From assembly GCA_018266355.1 (NCBI GenBank), contig JAFEAP010000014.1, positions 62,001-126,000 on the forward strand: 64,000 nucleotides of DNA. Reading direction: 5' to 3'. This document shows positions 61,336 through 64,000 of the stretch, piece after piece. The DNA comes from Bdellovibrionales bacterium. GTDB taxonomy: Bacteria; Bdellovibrionota; UBA1018. The notes below the pieces were generated by a model. That model saw nothing but the letters and a program-made list of their open reading frames with translations. It made no database searches and had not been told where the DNA came from. A program made the position numbers and the translations under genes. Position 1 is the stretch's first letter, and each line of letters starts with the position of its first letter.

Positions 61336-61590
61336 ATGACCCGCCTCATGGACAGCATCGCCGAAAACCTCCGCAAAGCCTTCCCGCGGATGCCGATGTC
61401 CCTCTTCGATCATCAGAAGGAAGTCCTCTCGCTCGCTTACCTGAGGAAGGCCCAGAAGTACTTCGACTTCGCCGCGATGTACCCGGTCGAACCGGGACTG
61501 GCGACCGGAGAGATCCTCCACGGCGGATTCCGCCGGGTTCACTCGCCGGAGGGGAACCCGGACCTTACGGAAAATAACGCGCTAAATTAA
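61336..61590 (+). CDS. Small protein of unknown function (84 aa)
   Basis: The product is amphipathic and helical: MTRLMDSIAENLRKAFPRMP, then LFDHQKEVLSLAYLRKAQKY and FDFAAMYPVEPG. No signal peptide or domain. AAAGGAA precedes the ATG at a good distance, and the start lies downstream of a sigma-54-type promoter; an upstream open frame would cross that promoter. Function unknown. Confidence 0.68.
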   Translation: MTRLMDSIAENLRKAFPRMPMSLFDHQKEVLSLAYLRKAQKYFDFAAMYPVEPGLATGEILHGGFRRVHSPEGNPDLTENNALN

Positions 61591-61616
61591 TCCAAACGCT
61601 CCATTACCTTTGAACG

Positions 61617-62225
61617 ATGGAATCCCCGCTCCTTCTTCCCCGTCCCCATCGCATCCTCGTCGTGGGCACGAGCGGGACCGGAAAATCGACTCTCGCCGGG
61701 AAGCTTTCGCTCGGCCTCGGAATCCGCGACGTCGAACTCGACGACTTGTACTGGAACGCGAACTGGGTGCCGTCGACGAACGAAGTCTTCGTCGAAAAGG
61801 TCCGGCGCGTGATCGAGGAAAACGAGACGTGGGTCATCCACGGAAACTACGGTCAGTCCCGTCCGCTCACTTGGCCGCGGGCGACCGCGCTCATTTGGCT
61901 CGACTACTCGTTTCCGCTTACCTTCGCGCGCGCGACTCGGCGGACGGCCCTGCGGTGGCTTCGACGCGAAGAGCTTTGGAGCGCGAGGAACCGCGAAAGC
62001 CTCCGGAAGACGCTCTTCACGAAAGACTCGATCCTTTGGTGGGTGATCCAGACGTGGGGACGCCGGCGACGCGAACTGCCCGCGCTTCTCGCGCGTCCTG
62101 AATACGCGCATTTGAAAGTTTACCGGTTTCGAACCCCCGCCGAAACGGAGGCGTTCCTCGCGGAGAACCTCCCCGATCCGAAGCTTACTTCGCCCCGATC
62201 GAGTAAAGCTGGATCCGGAAGGTAA
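61617..62225 (+). CDS. Adenylate-kinase-like P-loop protein (FlaR/topology-modulation type)
   Basis: 202 residues with Walker A RILVVGTSGTGKSTLAGKLS at 12-31, ELDDLYWNANWVPSTNEVFV as the DxxYW segment, VIHGNYGQSRPLTWPRATAL and a lid-like RRTALRWLRREELW. This is the pattern of FlaR-type proteins related to adenylate and shikimate kinases. It likely phosphorylates a nucleotide or small molecule. The 3' end overlaps the convergent FKBP gene by 41 bases. Confidence 0.85.
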   Translation: MESPLLLPRPHRILVVGTSGTGKSTLAGKLSLGLGIRDVELDDLYWNANWVPSTNEVFVEKVRRVIEENETWVIHGNYGQSRPLTWPRATALIWLDYSFPLTFARATRRTALRWLRREELWSARNRESLRKTLFTKDSILWWVIQTWGRRRRELPALLARPEYAHLKVYRFRTPAETEAFLAENLPDPKLTSPRSSKAGSGR

Positions 62226-62667
62226 GCGCCGCGCCGCCTTTGATATCCGTTCCGGCGCCCCGGTCCCCGTAGGCCGTGTCCGAGGGGCAGCTCACTTTGT
62301 AGAGCGAACCGACGCTCATCAGCGGGATCGCGGTTTTCCAACACGCGATCAGCTTGTCGAGCGGGAACGTCGCGAGCTCGTCTTCGGTGATCGTCGTTTC
62401 GACGAGTTTCCCTTCGCGGTCCGTGAGGTAATAGCCGACGGTGACCGTATCGGTAACCTTCGGATGCGCGCCGGTTCCCTCGAAGATCGGTCGGACGATC
62501 ACGCCGCCGTCGACCACGCGCGCGTCCTTCTCGGTCGCCATCCCGTCGAGGTACGCCTTCGAAAGGCACTTTTCCTTCTCGAGGTCGGTGCCCGTGCAGT
62601 CCGTTCCGGCCCGAACCGAAGTCATCGTCACCAGGCCCGCTAAGATGGCAAACGCGAAAATCCGCAT
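62185..62667 (-). CDS. Secreted FKBP-type peptidyl-prolyl isomerase
   Basis: 160 residues with a signal peptide (AFAILAGLVTMTSVRAG). The FKBP domain begins near 52: VIVRPIFEGTGAHPKVTDTV, TVGYYLTDREGKLVETTI, FPLDKLIACWKTAIPLMSVG and a C-terminal AYGDRGAGTDIKGGAALTFR. It is likely a periplasmic folding catalyst. Some binding-pocket aromatic positions are changed relative to FkpA and Mip, and there is no dimerization domain. The first 50 residues carry two Cys. Confidence 0.87.
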   Translation of the reverse strand: MRIFAFAILAGLVTMTSVRAGTDCTGTDLEKEKCLSKAYLDGMATEKDARVVDGGVIVRPIFEGTGAHPKVTDTVTVGYYLTDREGKLVETTITEDELATFPLDKLIACWKTAIPLMSVGSLYKVSCPSDTAYGDRGAGTDIKGGAALTFRIQLYSIGAK

Positions 62668-62763
62668 ATTTTACTCCCCGTGGTTTAAACGTTCGTTCCT
62701 ACTTGGCGCGATTTCACTCGGGATTCAAGGCCGACCGCGCGATCGGGTCTTTCCAGACACGTC

Positions 62764-62796
62764 TTACGCCGTTCCACGATCAGGCGTAAACTTTTT
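62764..62796 (+). terminator. Hairpin with T-run in the leader of the cytochrome-motif gene
   Basis: TTACGCC (62764-62770) and GGCGTAA (62783-62789) form a perfect seven-base stem, followed by ACTTTTT. It points on the plus strand, 40 bases before the next gene, and no plus-strand gene ends just upstream. It may therefore be an attenuator of that gene or stop transcripts that read through from the kinase gene. Confidence 0.5.
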
Positions 62797-62835
62797 CTTA
62801 GGGTTCAGTCGTCGGTTCGTACTCGGGGGAGTTCT

Positions 62836-64000
62836 ATGAATACGGCCTTTCGCGCGGTTTCGGGCGCGGGTAGAAACCTTTTATTCGGAGTGTCGCTCGC
62901 GATGAGCCTCTCCGGTTGCTACGACTTGATGCCGAAAACGAGCGACGCGACGCTCGCGAGTTACGGCCAGACCGTCGACCAGTCGGCCTGCGGAACGACT
63001 CCGATCGGCGTGTATAAGTCGCAGGTCTATCCTTACCTTCGAACGAACTGCATGGATTGCCACTCGAGCATGGCGCCGGCTTTCGCGGGCAGCGACTCGA
63101 CGGCATCCTACGCGACGGCGAAGCCGTATCTGAACGCGGCCAGCCCGTCCCAGTCGGTGCTCTACTCGCGCGCGAACGACGGCCACTGCGGAAGCTCCGT
63201 TTGCCAAAAGAGCGGCACGGATTTCAACTCGGGCATGCAGGCCTGGGGAGCCGCGGAAACGAATCCGCCGGCGAATTGCGCCTCGTCGGGCGACCCGAAC
63301 GGGATCGCGAACGCCGGCGTCGTTCTCCTGATCAACGGTCACTCGCTCCAGCAAGTGCTCTCCGCCGCCCAAGATGCCGGAATGTGCTCGAAGTACCAAG
63401 CGGCCTTCATCCAAAACGGCACGGCCGTCGTGCCTCCGAAAGACCTGAAGGTCGCGCTTTCCGGGGCCTCCGTCTATTCGGACGCGAACTGCAAAAACGC
63501 CGCGACGAACGTCACGATCTACGGTCCGAACAGCGGCGCGGGCGCCTCCGGTAGCCCTTATCAGTACTTCTACGTTCTCGAGCCGTCGGTGGGCGACCGG
63601 ACGCTCGTCGGAACGATTTCCGGCTATGCCGTCGGATTCACGGTGCAGCTCTCGATCATCGCCGCCAATCCCGGCCCCGGAAGCTCGCCCACGCCATCGC
63701 CTTCCCCGAGCGCCCTGCCGAGCCCCGCGCCGAGCGTGAAACCGTCTTCGGCGCCGAGCCCGATGCCGAGCGCCGCGCCTTCACCGGCGCCCACGCCGTG
63801 CGTCCTGCTCCAGCGCCAAACGGCGTATAGCCAAACCGTCTGGCCGCTCGCCAAGACGAACTGCGCGGGTTGCCACGCGAACGGAAGTCGTCCGCAGTTC
63901 GCGAACGCGACGCTGGCCACGGCCTACTCCGTCGCGATCGGCCTCGTGAACACCACGACGCCGACCTCGTCGAGACTCTACCTGAAATCGAAAGACGGTC
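62836..64000 (+). CDS. CxxCH-motif lipoprotein (cut by window edge)
   Basis: At least 388 residues. Signal peptide with lipobox LSGC. The first module has RTNCMDCHSSMAPAF, then VLYSRANDGHCGSSVC; the second has KTNCAGCHANGSRPQF, then SSRLYLKSKDG, where the window ends. Each CxxCH would hold a c-type heme. Between them lies a mixed domain and a PTPSPSPSALPSPAP-type linker. This arrangement, repeated N-C-x-x-C-H ... LY-x-K-x-x-D-G modules on a lipoprotein, suggests an outer-membrane electron carrier or surface protein. Confidence 0.8.
   Translation, partial: MNTAFRAVSGAGRNLLFGVSLAMSLSGCYDLMPKTSDATLASYGQTVDQSACGTTPIGVYKSQVYPYLRTNCMDCHSSMAPAFAGSDSTASYATAKPYLNAASPSQSVLYSRANDGHCGSSVCQKSGTDFNSGMQAWGAAETNPPANCASSGDPNGIANAGVVLLINGHSLQQVLSAAQDAGMCSKYQAAFIQNGTAVVPPKDLKVALSGASVYSDANCKNAATNVTIYGPNSGAGASGSPYQYFYVLEPSVGDRTLVGTISGYAVGFTVQLSIIAANPGPGSSPTPSPSPSALPSPAPSVKPSSAPSPMPSAAPSPAPTPCVLLQRQTAYSQTVWPLAKTNCAGCHANGSRPQFANATLATAYSVAIGLVNTTTPTSSRLYLKSKDG

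Overview
The window (64 kb, GC-rich at roughly two thirds G+C by eye, no rRNA, tRNA or CRISPR array seen) is chromosomal DNA of a Gram-negative bacterium. Evidence for that is the many lipoproteins and secreted proteins, MFS and DHA2 pumps, a hybrid sensor kinase, c-type cytochrome motifs, and housekeeping genes (infA, mnmA, pckG, dusC-like, trmB-like). The mixture of FecR/Gly-rich surface proteins, Pro-Ser-Thr linkers, CxxCH lipoproteins and many small envelope proteins recalls Bdellovibrionota or other former deltaproteobacteria. That placement is inference only.

Layout. 0-11.3 kb: small stress/envelope genes (CBS protein, GlsB-like, BON protein, several short membrane proteins) mixed with a polysaccharide deacetylase, a caspase-fold-like membrane protein, an S1-domain protein, an eIF1-like factor and a lysophospholipase. 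11.3-19.1 kb: CoA-transferase/hydrolase, BaiN-like flavoprotein, single-domain response regulator, DEAD-box helicase divergent from an RRM protein / infA / zinc-ribbon run, DUF2339 protein. 19.0-24.9 kb: operon of histidine kinase, double-receiver-TPR protein, small protein and two MFS transporters. 24.9-30.0 kb: FecR protein, Gly-rich surface protein, von Willebrand lipoprotein. 30.2-45.9 kb: phosphatase, methyltransferases, DMT, DHA2 and hybrid-kinase genes, EndA nuclease, two HExxH proteins separated by two long palindromes, DUF3465 protein, PEP carboxykinase, lipoprotein esterase. 46.0-48.7 kb: clearly AT-richer island with two secreted proteins. 48.8-50.8 kb: astB and a 58-aa membrane protein with a structured 3' RNA. 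50.7-58.8 kb: ECF sigma/NrsF-like anti-sigma pair followed by an eight-gene, largely overlapping lipid-modification operon of the cyclopropane/furan fatty acid kind. 58.8-64 kb: dusC-like, mnmA, a small protein, a P-loop kinase, an FKBP and a cytochrome-motif lipoprotein cut by the window edge.

Two regulatory systems stand out. First, nine good and one weaker match to the sigma-54 -24/-12 element (GG-N10-GC with TGGC/TTGC-type flanks) lie just upstream of short envelope or stress genes: CBS protein, 78-aa membrane protein, a lipoprotein, 69-aa membrane protein, GlsB-like, BON protein, a membrane-anchored protein, the 58-aa protein and an 84-aa protein. This looks like a dispersed sigma-54 regulon of small envelope/stress proteins. 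Second, the ECF sigma gene and the lipid operon are each preceded by an identical bipartite motif, GTAACC-N16-CGTA, which suggests autoregulation and direct control of membrane-lipid modification by this sigma/anti-sigma pair.
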